This document shows, piece after piece, positions 31,974 to 44,626 of a stretch of 64,000 nt of DNA; positions within the stretch are counted from its first letter, which is position 1; every line of letters starts with the position of its first letter. The stretch is taken from NCBI RefSeq assembly GCF_023922585.1, contig NZ_JAMFTN010000020.1, positions 62,001 to 126,000 on the forward strand, given 5' to 3'. The position numbers were made by a program, and so were the translations under genes. The notes under the pieces were generated by a model. The model searched no databases. It was not told where the DNA came from and saw only the letters and a program-made list of their open reading frames with translations. The DNA comes from Aliidiomarina quisquiliarum. Lineage in GTDB: Bacteria; Pseudomonadota; Gammaproteobacteria; Enterobacterales; Alteromonadaceae.

Positions 31974-32019
31974 ATAAAAAAAGGCGAGGGCGTATTATAA
32001 CACGCACATCGCCTTTTTT
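31974..32019 (-). terminator. Terminator of fadA
   Basis: Stem AAGGCGA (31981-31987) with TCGCCTT (32009-32015), extended by the flanking A/T runs and an inner GCGT/ACGC pair. On the minus strand a TTTTTTT run follows. It lies between fadA and tusA. Confidence 0.75.
31994..32002 (-). promoter_or_regulatory. Extended -10 promoter candidate for tusA
   Basis: On the minus strand the sequence reads TGTTATAAT, i.e. TGn-TATAAT, 39-47 bp before the tusA ATG. It sits in the loop of the fadA terminator. No good -35 was seen. Confidence 0.5.
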
Positions 32020-32039
32020 GTTTCAGCGTTAGGGCTTAG

Positions 32040-33221
<1,182 letters not shown>

Positions 33222-35363
33222 TTAGCTTTTAAAGTAAGTTTCGCCAGCTTCGGCTTTCGCGCGTAGGCTGTCGGTTACTTGGTAAAGTTCGCCAAGGTGG
33301 GCGTACTTGTCGGCTAACTCAACAAATTTTTTCAGGCCAACCGTTTCTAGGTAGCGAATTACGCCGCCACGGAAAGGAGGGAAGCCTAAACCGTATATTA
33401 GTGCGATATCTGCTTCTTCAGCAGAGTCGACAATGCCTTCTTCCAAACAACGAACCATTTCGTTCACCATTGGAATCATGCAGCGTAAGATAATTTCTTC
33501 TTTGTCTGCTTCGCTGGTTTTTTCGCCAATTACAGTATAAACGTCGTCGTTCACTACTTTGGTTGGTTTGCCACGCTTATCGACACCATATTCATAGAAG
33601 CCTTTGCCATTTTTCTGGCCGAAGCGTTCAGCTGCAGCTAGCTTTGCAATGGCACCTTCCTCATCGCGAGGCATACGCTCAGGGAAGCCGGCAGCCATCA
33701 CACCACTAGCATGGTCAGCCGTGTCTAAGCCAACCACGTCGCATAAATAGGCAGGACCCATAGGCCAACCAAAGTCTTTTTCCATTACTTTATCAATAGC
33801 TGTAAAGTTCACGCCGTCGTCAAGCAGCATGCTAAAACCAGCAAAGTAAGGGAACAATACGCGGTTTACTAAAAAGCCGGGGCAGTCGTTCACAATAATA
33901 GGGGTTTTGCCCATTTGCACGGCGTACGCCGTTACCGTAGCGACGGTTTCATCAGAGGTTTTTTTACCACGAATTATTTCTACTAATGGCATTTTGTGCA
34001 CTGGGTTAAAAAAGTGCATGCCGCAGAAGCGATCGCGATGTTCAAGGCTTTCAGCAAGGCGGTCAATAGATATAGTGGAAGTGTTCGAGGTAATGATAGT
34101 GTCGTCGGCGACCACTTTTTCTATTTGAGAAAGTACCGAAGCTTTCACTTTAGGGCTTTCCACTACGGCTTCAACCACAATATCAACATTTTCAAGTTCA
34201 ATATTATGGGTTGTGGTGGTTATTTTATTTAGTGTGCTAGCAACTTTATTGGCGTCGAAGCGACCCCGCTCTAATCCTTTCCCTAAAATGTTGGCGGCTT
34301 CAGTTAAGCCAAGCTCTAAGGCGTCTTGCTTAATGTCTTTCATCACTACAGGTACGCCAGTTACAGCCGACTGGTAAGCTATGCCACCACCCATAATGCC
34401 TGCGCCAATTACCCCCGCACGCTTAATTTGCTTTGTTGCTTGTTTAGCAAGTTTTCTGCTTTTACTTTTAACCAATTGGTCGGCAAGGAAAATACCTACT
34501 TGCGCACGGCATGCATCGGTTTGGGCCAGCTTTACAAACAATTCATTTTCAATCAGTAGGGCGCCATCGCGGGGTTCACCAGCACCGCGTTCAACCACTT
34601 CAACAGCAGCATGAGGGGCTGGGTAGTGTTTACCTGCTTTGGCCCACACCATACCTTTAGCGGTACTAAAGGTCATTAAGCGCTCAGTAGCGTTAGCCTG
34701 TAAGGGCTCAAGTTTAGGTTGGCGCGCCGCTTGCCAGTCGAACTCACCAGCAATAGCACCGCGTAACATAGTTAGTGCACCTTCACGCAGGTGCTCGCTG
34801 CTCACTACAGCGTCTACCAGGCCTAGCGCTAGTGCTTGCTCGGGCTTATGGTTCTTGCCAGTGGTCATGGCTTCTAGGGCGTTGTCTGGGCCAATAAGGC
34901 GAGGTAAGCGCACTGTGCCACCGAAGCCAGGAATAAGGCCTAATTTAACTTCAGGCAAGCCAATAACGGCTGTTTCATCGGCAATACGGAAGTCACAGGC
35001 TAAAATAGCCTCACAACCGCCACCTAAAGCAAAGCCGTTCACAGCTGCAATAGTAGGAACGGGCAGGTCTTCAAGCTTATCGAATACCCGAGAAGCTGTA
35101 TGAACCCACTTCTTGGTGTGTTCAATATCAGCAAACAGAGTTAAAAACTCGGTAATGTCTGCACCAACAATGAATGTAGGCTTGGCGCTAGTAACTAGCA
35201 CACCTTTCACGTCGGTGTTAACGTGAAGGGCGTCGAGGGCGCTGCTGAATTCATTCAGGGTTTTCTCATCAAACTTGTTGACAGAACCCTGGCCGTCAAA
35301 CTTTAGTTCGGCAATGCCAGGTTCTACGATATCAACACTTAGGTTGTCACCTTGATAGATCAT
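33222..35363 (-). CDS. fadB: Fatty acid oxidation complex alpha subunit FadB
   Basis: 713 aa. Multifunctional enoyl-CoA hydratase/isomerase and 3-hydroxyacyl-CoA dehydrogenase. N-terminal crotonase domain: [20 protein letters not shown] and [20 protein letters not shown]. Central NAD-binding domain: [17 protein letters not shown], then [20 protein letters not shown]. First gene of fadBA. FadR- or PsrA-type repression is known in relatives but no operator was identified in the 115-bp upstream gap. Confidence 0.97.
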   Translation of the reverse strand: MIYQGDNLSVDIVEPGIAELKFDGQGSVNKFDEKTLNEFSSALDALHVNTDVKGVLVTSAKPTFIVGADITEFLTLFADIEHTKKWVHTASRVFDKLEDLPVPTIAAVNGFALGGGCEAILACDFRIADETAVIGLPEVKLGLIPGFGGTVRLPRLIGPDNALEAMTTGKNHKPEQALALGLVDAVVSSEHLREGALTMLRGAIAGEFDWQAARQPKLEPLQANATERLMTFSTAKGMVWAKAGKHYPAPHAAVEVVERGAGEPRDGALLIENELFVKLAQTDACRAQVGIFLADQLVKSKSRKLAKQATKQIKRAGVIGAGIMGGGIAYQSAVTGVPVVMKDIKQDALELGLTEAANILGKGLERGRFDANKVASTLNKITTTTHNIELENVDIVVEAVVESPKVKASVLSQIEKVVADDTIITSNTSTISIDRLAESLEHRDRFCGMHFFNPVHKMPLVEIIRGKKTSDETVATVTAYAVQMGKTPIIVNDCPGFLVNRVLFPYFAGFSMLLDDGVNFTAIDKVMEKDFGWPMGPAYLCDVVGLDTADHASGVMAAGFPERMPRDEEGAIAKLAAAERFGQKNGKGFYEYGVDKRGKPTKVVNDDVYTVIGEKTSEADKEEIILRCMIPMVNEMVRCLEEGIVDSAEEADIALIYGLGFPPFRGGVIRYLETVGLKKFVELADKYAHLGELYQVTDSLRAKAEAGETYFKS

Positions 35364-35478
35364 CTTCGGTCTCCTGAATTGTTAGCAGAAAATCTGCCGA
35401 CAAATACTTAATACTCTTGAGTTGTAGCCACACTATGATACAAAAGAATGGTCAACACTTAGCTGTCATCATCCCATA

Positions 35479-37491
35479 ATGCGAAATAAAATTAAACAGG
35501 TGTTTAAAATTCAAACTCGGCTGTTGCTGTTTGTGCTGTTACTGTGCGGGAATATATCCGCGGTTGCTGCAGCGTTATACTCTGCGCAAGCTTCTGAAAA
35601 CACAACGCCTTCAGCACTGACTGTTGCTGAGCAACGTGAACTTTTTTTGCTAACTGAAGAGCAAATCAATGCTCGCCGATTTAGCCTAGCACGGCAGAAT
35701 ATGAGCCAGTTACAGGACTATGCTCTATATCCTTACTTAGAAGCGGCTTTTCTGCAACAGAATCTTAGTTTAGCGAACGAAGCACTAATCGGCGACTTTC
35801 TTGTGGAGTATGCAGATACCCCAGTTGCCGAAAAGTTGCGTACCGCATGGCTCGAGTTTTTAGCTGAGCAGAACAAAGCAGAAGTGTTTCTAAATTATTA
35901 TCAGGGCAGTGGCAACGCTCAATTGCAATGCCGTTATTTAGACTATTTATGGCAACACACGGATAACCTATCAGCATTATGGCCGCAGGTAAGTAATCAG
36001 TGGATAAGTGAACGTAGCCAGCCAGCTGCATGCGACAGGGTATTCAATGCTTGGGTAGAAGCAGGAATGCGTACCGAAGAAGCTGTATGGCAACGTTTAA
36101 TGTTAGCGGTAAAGGCAAAACAATATAGTTTAGCTGGCTATTTAACACGACTATTACCAGAAGAGCACCGTTACCTTGCAGTGTTAAGTCGACGTGTACA
36201 AGCTAACCCAGCAGCCATTTTGCGTTTTAACGACTTCACCAATACACACCCTCGCGAGCAAGAAATAGTAACTTCGGCCTTGCACCGGTTAATTTGGCGC
36301 GATGTAAGTAACGCTAAGCGTGCTTGGGCGCATTTTCAAAATGTATATAGTTTCAGTAGCAGCGAAACACACGACATGCATGAACGCATAGGTATTACTT
36401 TGTCGGTACGGGGCGAAGCGGGGGCCTTGGCCTGGCTAGAAAAAGTGCCTGTACAGCAGCTTTCTGCGACAGGGCAGCAATGGCTTTTGGCTTCATTGTT
36501 ACGGCAACAACGGTATGACCGTATAGCTATGTTAATTAATGCCCTAGCTAAAGAAGAGCAAGAAAAAGATCAGTGGCAATACTGGCGTGGACGAGCATTA
36601 ATTGAGCTTGGCTTTGTTGCAGACGGCGAACAAGAGCTACAGGAGGTAGCACAAAGCCGCAGTTATTATGGGTTTTTAGCCAGTGCACGATTAGGCTTGG
36701 CGCCTTCTTTACGCCAAGAAGAAGTACACTATGAAACCGCCGCCCTAGAACAACTTCGGCATAAACCTTCCATGCAGCGTGCAATGGAGCTGTACGCCCT
36801 AGACCGCACACTTGCAGCAAGGCGCGAATGGAACGTTATTGGTTATCGGGGTAGCTACGAAGAGCAAGTATTAAGTGCTATTTTTGCCCATGAAAATGGC
36901 CGCTATGAAGAAGCCATATTTGGCTTGGCACGCACGGGTTTGTTTAATGACGTAGAGCGCCGTTTTCCTTTAGCGTTTAAAGAGCTATTAAGTACTCATG
37001 CAGAAAATCAAGGTTTAGATCCCGCTTGGGTGTTCGCTATTGTACGCCGAGAAAGCGCCTTTCGTACCGATGCAATATCGCCAGCTGGCGCTCGTGGCTT
37101 AATGCAAGTAATGCCAGAAACAGCGAATTACCTAGTACGCCGAACACCGGGGCCTAACCAAGGTAGAATTTCTAAAAGCCGCCTGCTAAACCCAGAAGAA
37201 AATGTGCAGCTGGGTACACGTTATATGAGCGAGCTACTTCAGCGCACAGGTAATAACTGGATTATAGCAACGGCAGCTTATAATGCTGGGTTGAATAGGG
37301 TGGTTGAATGGTTACCAGAACAGCCGACCGACTTTGATATATGGGTAGAAACCATGCCCTATCAAGAAACGCGAGACTATGTAAAAAACGTGCTGGCCTA
37401 CCAGCAAATATATACTATTTTAATGGGCAAGAAAGATCATGTGCTTGCCCCTTTAATAAGTTTACAAATGTATGCGGAACACCGCGGTTAA
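35479..37491 (+). CDS. slt: Soluble lytic murein transglycosylase
   Basis: 670 aa periplasmic enzyme that cleaves peptidoglycan strands with formation of 1,6-anhydromuramic acid. An N-terminal signal peptide (LLLFVLLLCGNISAVAAA) is followed by a long superhelical alpha domain and a C-terminal SLT domain from about residue 510. The catalytic glutamate is in FAIVRRESAFRTDAISPAGA; GLMQVMPETA and AAYNAGLNRVVEW are typical. Divergent from fadB. Confidence 0.95.
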   Translation: MRNKIKQVFKIQTRLLLFVLLLCGNISAVAAALYSAQASENTTPSALTVAEQRELFLLTEEQINARRFSLARQNMSQLQDYALYPYLEAAFLQQNLSLANEALIGDFLVEYADTPVAEKLRTAWLEFLAEQNKAEVFLNYYQGSGNAQLQCRYLDYLWQHTDNLSALWPQVSNQWISERSQPAACDRVFNAWVEAGMRTEEAVWQRLMLAVKAKQYSLAGYLTRLLPEEHRYLAVLSRRVQANPAAILRFNDFTNTHPREQEIVTSALHRLIWRDVSNAKRAWAHFQNVYSFSSSETHDMHERIGITLSVRGEAGALAWLEKVPVQQLSATGQQWLLASLLRQQRYDRIAMLINALAKEEQEKDQWQYWRGRALIELGFVADGEQELQEVAQSRSYYGFLASARLGLAPSLRQEEVHYETAALEQLRHKPSMQRAMELYALDRTLAARREWNVIGYRGSYEEQVLSAIFAHENGRYEEAIFGLARTGLFNDVERRFPLAFKELLSTHAENQGLDPAWVFAIVRRESAFRTDAISPAGARGLMQVMPETANYLVRRTPGPNQGRISKSRLLNPEENVQLGTRYMSELLQRTGNNWIIATAAYNAGLNRVVEWLPEQPTDFDIWVETMPYQETRDYVKNVLAYQQIYTILMGKKDHVLAPLISLQMYAEHRG

Positions 37492-37505
37492 TAATAGGGA
37501 AAGCT

Positions 37506-38837
37506 ATGGAACTTCACACCTTGTTTCCTGCCCATATAGCGGAAATGAAGTTACGTGCTAATAATCTGTGTGAGCGAGAAGGCTATGACTTAATTGCTAT
37601 TCATGCTGGCCAGGTAAAGCGGCAGTTTCTAGATGATATGGAATACCCATTTAAAGCCAACCCGCATTTTAAAGCTTGGTGCCCGTTAGGTAATGCTCCT
37701 CATAGTTGGGTGTTGGTTTCTGCCCAGCAAGAAAAACCTACTCTGGTTATTTTAAGTGCTGAAGACTTTTGGCAAGAACAACCGAACCTTGATAGGGAAG
37801 CTTGGTTGAATATGTTCCATGTGGAACTTATTGCCCGCCCTGATCAAATTGACCGTTTGTTACCCTATGATAAAAGCCGCGTAGTGTATTTAGGTGAACA
37901 TATAGAAGTAGCGCAAGCATTAGGCTTTACCCACGTAAACCCAGAACCAGTGTTAAGTTACTTAAACTTTTATCGTGGTTTAAAAACAGAATATGAACAA
38001 CAATGTTTGCGCCGAGCGAATGAAATTGCCATTCGTGGACATTTAGCCGCGGCAGATGCTTGGCATGCAGGGGCTTCGGAGTTCGACTGCTTGTTGGCCT
38101 ACATGAAGGCCAGCAAACAAGGTGAAAACGAAGTGCATTATCCGCATATTATTGCTCAAAACGAACACGCGGCTATGGTGCATTATGCGGGAAGGTCAAC
38201 GCAGGCGTTACCCTTTAATCAGCAGCGATCATTTATGCTAGACGCAGGCGCCAACTGGGCGGGTTATGCTGCAGATATTAGCCGTACCTATGCTGGCGTA
38301 GCAGCAAGCGATGAGTTTGCTGAACTTATTATGGCGGTAGACCAAATTGCTCAGGCGTTAGCTATGGAAGCAAGGCCGGGTATGGCTTTTGCCGAGCTGC
38401 ATAGCCGTGGACATTTACAAATAGCGCAGCTGCTTTTCGCGTTTGGCTTTTGCACTATGGACCCAGTAGACATGGTTGCGAAACAAATTAGCCATGTGTT
38501 TATGCCCCATGGCATAGGCCACTTTATAGGCTTGCAGGTGCATGACGTGGGGGCAAATTTGCTAGACGAACGCGGTTTGCTAGCACCTACGCCGAAGCAC
38601 TACCCAAAATTAAAAACCACCCGCGAATTGCAGCCCCGTATGGCCATAACAATAGAGCCTGGTATTTACTTTATCGATACGTTGTTGAATCAATTACAAG
38701 ACAGCGACTACTCAAAAAACATAAACTGGCAGCGCATAGCCGAGTTCGCCCCGTATGGGGGTATTCGTATCGAAGACAATATATTAATTCACCGAGAAGG
38801 TAACGAGAACATTACTCGAGAACTAGGGCTTCATTAA
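37506..38837 (+). CDS. pepQ: Xaa-Pro dipeptidase PepQ
   Basis: 443 aa M24 metallopeptidase that splits X-Pro dipeptides and can hydrolyse organophosphates in relatives. It starts at ATG 37506 (MELHTLFPAHIAEMKLRANN). The metal ligands are visible: LDAGANWAGYAADISRTY (two Asp), HGIGHFIGLQVHD (His), ITIEPGIYF (Glu) and GGIRIEDN (Glu). The stop overlaps the trkH ATG by one base. In E. coli pepQ also sits beside fadBA and trkH. A degenerate parS-like site lies at 37813-37828. Confidence 0.96.
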   Translation: MELHTLFPAHIAEMKLRANNLCEREGYDLIAIHAGQVKRQFLDDMEYPFKANPHFKAWCPLGNAPHSWVLVSAQQEKPTLVILSAEDFWQEQPNLDREAWLNMFHVELIARPDQIDRLLPYDKSRVVYLGEHIEVAQALGFTHVNPEPVLSYLNFYRGLKTEYEQQCLRRANEIAIRGHLAAADAWHAGASEFDCLLAYMKASKQGENEVHYPHIIAQNEHAAMVHYAGRSTQALPFNQQRSFMLDAGANWAGYAADISRTYAGVAASDEFAELIMAVDQIAQALAMEARPGMAFAELHSRGHLQIAQLLFAFGFCTMDPVDMVAKQISHVFMPHGIGHFIGLQVHDVGANLLDERGLLAPTPKHYPKLKTTRELQPRMAITIEPGIYFIDTLLNQLQDSDYSKNINWQRIAEFAPYGGIRIEDNILIHREGNENITRELGLH

Positions 38838-40285
38838 TGCAAATTCGCACCATATTACGAATACTTGGGTTGTTAGTAGCACTGTTCAGTGTAACCCTTT
38901 TACCACCCGCATTATTTGCTTACTTTTATAAAGACGGTGGTGGCTGGGCCTTCGTTGCTGCATTTATTCTAAGCTTAGTGGCAGGGTTACTATTATGGTG
39001 GCCAAATAGAAAGGCCCAACAAGAACTTAAAACCCGAGAAGGCTTCGTTATTGTGGTTATGTTCTGGGTGGTGCTTGGTACCGTTGGGGCGGTGCCATTT
39101 TTAATGCCCGACGACTACACACTCAGTATTACCAACGCCATGTTTGAATCGTTTTCAGCTTTAACCACTACGGGCGCCACGGTATTAACGGGCATCGAAG
39201 AGCTACCACATTCATATCGCTTTTACCGCCAACAGCTACAATGGATGGGGGGAATGGGTATCATTGTGTTGGCGGTAGCGATATTACCTTTACTAGGCAT
39301 AGGCGGCATGCAGTTGTATCGGGCAGAAATACCCGGGCCAATGAAAGACAGCAAGCTAACCCCGCGCATTGCCGACACCGCCAAGCATTTGTGGTTTATT
39401 TACTTAGGCATGACCATTGCCTGCGCCGCCGCATATTGGTTGGCAGGTATGAATGCGTTCGATGCTATCGGCCATTCATTCTCCACCGTGGCCATAGGTG
39501 GCTTCTCTACCTACGATGCCAGCATGGGCCATTACGATAGCTGGGTTATACATCTTATTTGCGTGGTATTTTTGTTAATTGCTGCGGTTAACTTTTCACT
39601 TCACTTTGCTGCTTACCGGGGAAAAAGCTTAAAAGCTTATTGGTACGATCCTGAATTTCGGGCGTTACTGGCCATACAGGGCACGATAATGCTTATAACA
39701 GTGCTTACTCTGTGGTGGAAGTCTGATGCTGCATTGAGCACTGCCTGGATAGACGGGATATTTCAAGCGGCATCTATTGGCTTAACCGCCGGGTTTACTA
39801 CCGCCGACTATAGTGTTTGGCCGTTGTTTTTGCCTATTTTACTTATCTTCGCCAGCTTCATTGGTGGCAGTGCAGGCTCAACGGCAGGTGGTTTGAAGGT
39901 TATTCGTGTGGCTTTGTTGTACCGCCAAGGCAAGCGTGAAATTAATCGCTTAATCCATCCTAAAGGGGTGTTTTCGGTGCGCTGGGGCAAGCGAGCGCTA
40001 CCCGACCGAGTGGTGCAGGCGGTATGGGGCTTTTTTGCCGCCTATGCGTTGTTGTTTGTGCTGCTAATGCTTGGCTTTATAGCCACCGGCCTAGACGACT
40101 ATTCGGCCTTTGGGGCAACAGCAGCCACCTTAAATAACCTAGGCCCGGGCCTAGGTGCAGTGGCAAGCAACTTTCAGGCAGTGAGTGACGGTGGGAAATG
40201 GATTGCAATATTAGCTATGCTGTTTGGTCGGTTAGAAATATTTACCTTGCTGGTTTTATTTAGCCCAGCTTTTTGGCGCGACTAA
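38837..40285 (+). CDS. trkH: Trk system potassium uptake protein TrkH
   Basis: 482 aa polytopic inner-membrane K+ channel/transporter of the TrkH/KtrB superfamily. Selectivity-filter-type loops with the SALTTTGATVLTG and GFSTYDASMGHYD elements are visible, as is GGSAGSTAGGLKVIRVALL. It needs the NAD-binding protein TrkA, encoded next door on the opposite strand. Overlaps pepQ by one base. Confidence 0.95.
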   Translation: MQIRTILRILGLLVALFSVTLLPPALFAYFYKDGGGWAFVAAFILSLVAGLLLWWPNRKAQQELKTREGFVIVVMFWVVLGTVGAVPFLMPDDYTLSITNAMFESFSALTTTGATVLTGIEELPHSYRFYRQQLQWMGGMGIIVLAVAILPLLGIGGMQLYRAEIPGPMKDSKLTPRIADTAKHLWFIYLGMTIACAAAYWLAGMNAFDAIGHSFSTVAIGGFSTYDASMGHYDSWVIHLICVVFLLIAAVNFSLHFAAYRGKSLKAYWYDPEFRALLAIQGTIMLITVLTLWWKSDAALSTAWIDGIFQAASIGLTAGFTTADYSVWPLFLPILLIFASFIGGSAGSTAGGLKVIRVALLYRQGKREINRLIHPKGVFSVRWGKRALPDRVVQAVWGFFAAYALLFVLLMLGFIATGLDDYSAFGATAATLNNLGPGLGAVASNFQAVSDGGKWIAILAMLFGRLEIFTLLVLFSPAFWRD

Positions 40286-40304
40286 GTTAAAAGTAGAGCG
40301 CGCC
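40275..40304. terminator. GC-rich hairpin between convergent trkH and trkA
   Basis: GGCGCG at 40275-40280 pairs with CGCGCC at 40299-40304. There is no long T run; the two genes end 1 bp apart, so the hairpin overlaps both 3' ends. Confidence 0.4.
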
Positions 40305-41663
40305 AGGGGTAAATAGCCGTTCAATGTCTTCCACATATTTTTTATTCACCAAGAATAAAATAATATGGTCGTCGTGCTCAATAATTGCCTTGTTATGGGC
40401 AATAAGTACCTCGTTACCGCGCACAATAGCACCTACAGTGGTGCCAGGCGGAAGATCGAGCTGGCGCAATTCACGGCCCACCACCTTCGACGTGGCTTCA
40501 TCGCCTTTCGCTATTAACTCCACCGCTTCTGCTACACCCTTACGAAGCGAATAGTCATTAACAAAAAAGTCGCGGCGTATATGGCGTAACAAAGCCGACA
40601 CCGTAGCTTGTTGCGGTGAAATGGCAATGTCTATTTCGCCACCTTGCACAAGGTCGACATAAGCCGAGCGCTGAATAAGCACTAAAGTATTTTTAGCCCC
40701 CATGCGTTTAGCTAGCATGGCCGACATAATATTTGCTTCGTCGTCATTGGTTACGGCAATAAACACGTCTATTTCTTCAATACGCTCGTCGTTTAATAGC
40801 CGTTGGTCTGCGGCGTCTCCGTGAAGTACCAGGGCGTGCTGCAATTCAGTGCTAAGTTCTATGGCTCGTTGTTCATTATGCTCTACCAGCTTTACTCGGT
40901 GTGTTGTTTCAAGCGCACGTGCTAAACCTGCGCCCACCAGGCCACCACCAACAATCATTACGCGGCGGTAAGGCTGTTCTAGGGGTTGTAGCTCTTCCAT
41001 AACGGCCCGAATGTGCTGGGTTGAAGCCACAAAGAACACTTCGTCACCGGCTTCAATAATGGTGGTGCCTAAAGGCCGTATGGCTTTGCCTTGGCGGAAA
41101 ATAGCGGCTACCCGCACGTCAACGTTGGGTAAGTGGTCACGTAAGGCAGAAATTGCATGGCCAACTAATTTACCACCGTAATAGGCACGCACACTAACCA
41201 AGCTTACTTTACCTTCGGCGAACTCCAACACTTGCAGTGCACCGGGGTAGTCTACAAGGCGCTTGATATAGGCCGTAACTAGCTCTTCAGGAGCAATAAC
41301 ATGATCAACGGGCATGTGGTCTTTATGAAACAGCTGTTCCGCATAACGAATATATTGCGGGGCGCGTATACGAGCAATTTTTTTGAAGGTTTTAAACACG
41401 CTATGGGCAACTTGGCAAGCCACCATATTCACTTCGTCGCTACTACTTACGGCAACAAGAAGATCGGCGTCTTCGGCACCGGCCCGGCGTAAAATATCGG
41501 GGTGAGCGCCGTTGCCATGCACCACACTTAAGTCGAGCTTGTCTTGCAGTTCGTCTAGCAGCTGTTGGTTTTGATCAACAACAGTAATTTCGTTACGGCC
41601 CGACACTAAGCTTTCAGCCAAGGTAGCACCCACTTGTCCGGCGCCAATAATTATAATTTTCAT
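40287..41663 (-). CDS. trkA: Trk system potassium transport peripheral protein TrkA
   Basis: 458 aa, two tandem RCK units, each with an NAD-binding Rossmann fold ([40 protein letters not shown]) and a C-terminal TrkA_C domain. It gates TrkH. Last gene of the leftward def-fmt-rsmB-trkA cluster, an order also seen in E. coli. Confidence 0.97.
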   Translation of the reverse strand: MKIIIIGAGQVGATLAESLVSGRNEITVVDQNQQLLDELQDKLDLSVVHGNGAHPDILRRAGAEDADLLVAVSSSDEVNMVACQVAHSVFKTFKKIARIRAPQYIRYAEQLFHKDHMPVDHVIAPEELVTAYIKRLVDYPGALQVLEFAEGKVSLVSVRAYYGGKLVGHAISALRDHLPNVDVRVAAIFRQGKAIRPLGTTIIEAGDEVFFVASTQHIRAVMEELQPLEQPYRRVMIVGGGLVGAGLARALETTHRVKLVEHNEQRAIELSTELQHALVLHGDAADQRLLNDERIEEIDVFIAVTNDDEANIMSAMLAKRMGAKNTLVLIQRSAYVDLVQGGEIDIAISPQQATVSALLRHIRRDFFVNDYSLRKGVAEAVELIAKGDEATSKVVGRELRQLDLPPGTTVGAIVRGNEVLIAHNKAIIEHDDHIILFLVNKKYVEDIERLFTPGALYF

Positions 41664-41710
41664 TGTGCCTGCGTTTATCCTTTTAGCTTAAGTGGCTTAT
41701 TACAAGCTGA

Positions 41711-43018
41711 CTATGAGCTGCCTAGCTTTTGAAGTACAGCATAATAAAAACCGTCTCCGTCTTCACCGGTTGGGTCGCCAGGTAAAATTTGGCGCCCTTG
41801 CTCAACTAGCGGATCAGCCCGTTTGGCGTCGCTGGTGTTGGCTAAAAAATTCACTATTTGCTGTTCGTTTTCTTCCGGCAGTATAGAACAAGTGGCGTAA
41901 ACTAAAATTCCACCTGGCTTCAGTAGCTGCCATTGGGCGGTTAAAATTTGTTGTTGTAGCTCAACCAATGGGCCTATATCACTTTCACGGCGGTGCCAGC
42001 GTATGTCTGGCTGGCGCCGCATTATTCCTGTTGCTGAACAAGGTGCGTCGAGCAAAATACGGTCGTAAGCAATGCCTGACCACCAATCACTAGGGTTGGC
42101 CGCGTCGCCTTGAATAACATTGGCAGTTAATTGTAATCGAGCAAAGTTCTCTATCATGCGCGGAATACGGCTTTCTTCAAAATCAAGTGCGTCTAATTCA
42201 ATACCAGCGGTTTGCTCTAATAACAAAGCACTTTTGCCACCAGGAGCAGCACAGGCGTCGAGTACCCGCATGCCAGGTTGCGTTTGCAAATAGTAGCCGG
42301 CCCATTGGGCACTAATGTCTTGGACAGAAACGGCGCCCTCGGCAAAATGCGGCAGGGTGCGTACGTCGAGCGACTCTGACAACTTTAACGCTTGCGTTAG
42401 CTGTGGGTGAACAGTGGCAGTAATGTTTTGCTCGCTAAGTAGCTGAAGGTATTCAGCCCCAGAGAATTGCTTAGCATTCACCCGCAGCCATAAGGGCGGG
42501 CGTTGTTGGCTAGCATTAAAAATAGCGTCACTTTGCTTCGGCCAGGCTTGTTGAATACGCTCGCGCATCCAGCGTGGAAAACAGTCGGCTAAGGGAACTT
42601 GTTGGCTAAGTTGGCTTTCTAGGGCGTCACGATGGCGTAAATAATTACGCAAAACCCCATTAATTAAACCCTTTAAAGCTTTTTGGCGCACTTGGCTAGC
42701 AGCGTTCACGGTTTCAGAAAGGGCCGCATGCTCCGGGGTGTTTAGCGTGCGTAGTTGCGACAGGCCAACCATAATTAAGTAGTGCACAATGCGCACCTTA
42801 CTTTTTAATGGTTTGTCGACTAGTTGCTGAATAAGCCATTCATACCGCGGTAATTCCCGCATTACGTCGAAACATACTGCTTGTACCCAAGCCCGATCGG
42901 CAGGGGCAAGTTGTTGTTGTAACTCTGGTAGTACGGCCGATAAAGAACGGCCGTGTTGTAAAACATTTTGTAGCACTTGAGCAGCTACAGCGCGGCTTGA
43001 AGCGGCTTTAGCGCTCAT
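41711..43018 (-). CDS. rsmB: 16S rRNA (cytosine(967)-C(5))-methyltransferase RsmB
   Basis: 435 aa from ATG 43018, which overlaps the fmt stop (ATGA); an upstream in-frame extension is only antisense-like sequence within fmt. The N-terminal NusB-like domain begins [20 protein letters not shown]. The SAM-binding domain has [20 protein letters not shown]. The two catalytic cysteines are in [16 protein letters not shown] and [12 protein letters not shown]. It methylates C967 of 16S rRNA. Confidence 0.96.
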   Translation of the reverse strand: MSAKAASSRAVAAQVLQNVLQHGRSLSAVLPELQQQLAPADRAWVQAVCFDVMRELPRYEWLIQQLVDKPLKSKVRIVHYLIMVGLSQLRTLNTPEHAALSETVNAASQVRQKALKGLINGVLRNYLRHRDALESQLSQQVPLADCFPRWMRERIQQAWPKQSDAIFNASQQRPPLWLRVNAKQFSGAEYLQLLSEQNITATVHPQLTQALKLSESLDVRTLPHFAEGAVSVQDISAQWAGYYLQTQPGMRVLDACAAPGGKSALLLEQTAGIELDALDFEESRIPRMIENFARLQLTANVIQGDAANPSDWWSGIAYDRILLDAPCSATGIMRRQPDIRWHRRESDIGPLVELQQQILTAQWQLLKPGGILVYATCSILPEENEQQIVNFLANTSDAKRADPLVEQGRQILPGDPTGEDGDGFYYAVLQKLGSS

Positions 43019-43968
43019 GCATTGGCTCCAATTAGCTCGCCAACGGCAAACCAGTGGCTGCGGGCATTTAGTATGTCTTGGCAGGGCATGGGCTTTTTGC
43101 CCGGGGTTTGTAACGACAATAAACGTAAAACGCCATTGCCACATTGAATGTCGATGCCGTCTTTGTTCGCCGCTAATACAGTGCCTGGTGGTGCTAACGT
43201 TTTGCCAGCGTTGGCTAGGGCCTGCGCTTGCCAAACTTTAATGCGTTGGTCGCCACAGTAGAATTCGGTGCCAGGCCAAGGGTTGAAAGCACGAATGCAG
43301 CGCTCGATAAAAGTTGCATCGGAATGCCAGTCAATGGCTGCTTCTTCTTTTGAAAGTTTTTTCGCATAGGTGGCGTCGCTGTCGTTTTGCACTTCACCGG
43401 TTAGTTCGCCTTTAGCCAACTTTTTTAAGGTGTCTACCAAGGCCGTAGGGCCTATGGCTGCCAGCTTGTGGTAAAGGGTGGTGCTAGTGTCGTCGGCGGC
43501 TATAGGTAATTCAACCTTGCTTAGCATAGGGCCGGTATCTAGGCCAGCGTCCATTTGCATAATGGTTACGCCAGTAACAGTGTCGCCGGCCCAAATCGCC
43601 CGCTGAATAGGCGCCGCACCACGCCAACGGGGTAATAACGAGCCATGCACGTTAACACAGCCTAGGCGCGGAGTATCGAGCACTACTTGCGGTAGCAGTA
43701 AGCCATAAGCCACCACCACCATAATATCGGCGTTGTAGGCCGCTAGTATTGCTACGGCGTCGCTCGCTTTAAAATTAATGGGTTGCTCTACAGGTAAATC
43801 ATGGTCAAGCGCCAATGACTTTACTGCCGAAGGTTGAAGTTTCTTGCCGCGCCCAGCGGGGCGGTCGGGCTGGGTGTACACCGCCACCACATTGAAGTTT
43901 TCGGCTGCAATTAAGGCGGCTAAATGTTGTGCCGCAAAATCTGGTGTTCCCGCAAATACAATGCGCAC
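43015..43968 (-). CDS. fmt: Methionyl-tRNA formyltransferase
   Basis: 317 aa, formylates initiator Met-tRNA. The GTG at 43968 ([20 protein letters not shown]) is chosen because AAAGGAAGT lies just upstream and the family begins [11 protein letters not shown]; a TTG at 43983 would add five residues. The active-site loop is [20 protein letters not shown]. Follows def by 15 bp and overlaps rsmB. Confidence 0.96.
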   Translation of the reverse strand: MRIVFAGTPDFAAQHLAALIAAENFNVVAVYTQPDRPAGRGKKLQPSAVKSLALDHDLPVEQPINFKASDAVAILAAYNADIMVVVAYGLLLPQVVLDTPRLGCVNVHGSLLPRWRGAAPIQRAIWAGDTVTGVTIMQMDAGLDTGPMLSKVELPIAADDTSTTLYHKLAAIGPTALVDTLKKLAKGELTGEVQNDSDATYAKKLSKEEAAIDWHSDATFIERCIRAFNPWPGTEFYCGDQRIKVWQAQALANAGKTLAPPGTVLAANKDGIDIQCGNGVLRLLSLQTPGKKPMPCQDILNARSHWFAVGELIGANA

Positions 43969-43983
43969 ATTACTTCCTTTCAA

Positions 43984-44496
43984 TTAAGCTTCACGCTCTG
44001 CAAAACGAGCTTCTTTTTCCAGCTTCTTGCGTATCCGGTCGCGCTTTAACGGCGACAAATAATCAACAAACAGTTTGCCGTTTAAGTGGTCAATTTCATG
44101 CTGAATACAAATAGCCAGTAAACCATCGGCTTCCATTTCAAAGAGCTCACCATTTCTGTCGAGGGCTTTTACTTTTACGGTACCAGCGCGTTCAACCGAG
44201 GCGTAAACACCAGGGAAGCTTAAGCAGCCTTCTTCATTTTCAAATAGGCCTTCTTGCTCAATAATTTCAGGGTTAATAAACACCAAAGGCTCTTTTTGTT
44301 CAGTGCCGCAGTCGGCAATAAATAACCGTTGGTGAATATCTACTTGAGTAGCCGCAAGGCCAACGCCTTGAGAGTGGTACATGGTTTCAAACATGTTGTC
44401 GATCACGGTACGTAAATTGTCATCCACAGTAACCACCGGCACGGCTTGGGTGCGTAGGCGCTGATCGGGATAACGTAAAACGTGCATAATTGCCAT
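43984..44496 (-). CDS. def: Peptide deformylase
   Basis: 170 aa metalloenzyme that removes the N-formyl group from new proteins. Motif 1 is GVGLAATQV, motif 2 EEGCLSFPG and motif 3 QHEIDHLNG. The ATG at 44496 follows AAAGGACC; an in-frame ATG at 44517 lies further upstream. First gene of the leftward def-fmt-rsmB-trkA cluster, divergent from dprA. Confidence 0.96.
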   Translation of the reverse strand: MAIMHVLRYPDQRLRTQAVPVVTVDDNLRTVIDNMFETMYHSQGVGLAATQVDIHQRLFIADCGTEQKEPLVFINPEIIEQEGLFENEEGCLSFPGVYASVERAGTVKVKALDRNGELFEMEADGLLAICIQHEIDHLNGKLFVDYLSPLKRDRIRKKLEKEARFAEREA

Positions 44497-44626
44497 ATTA
44501 TTCGGTCCTTTATTCATAGGTATAATTCTATTTTAACGGTTCAAGGCTTAAAAAACACCTTTTCCATTGTTTGTTTCGAGTTACCTGCCTAGGCTTGCTT
44601 CGTTTTAAGCGCGCAAGGAGGCGAAA

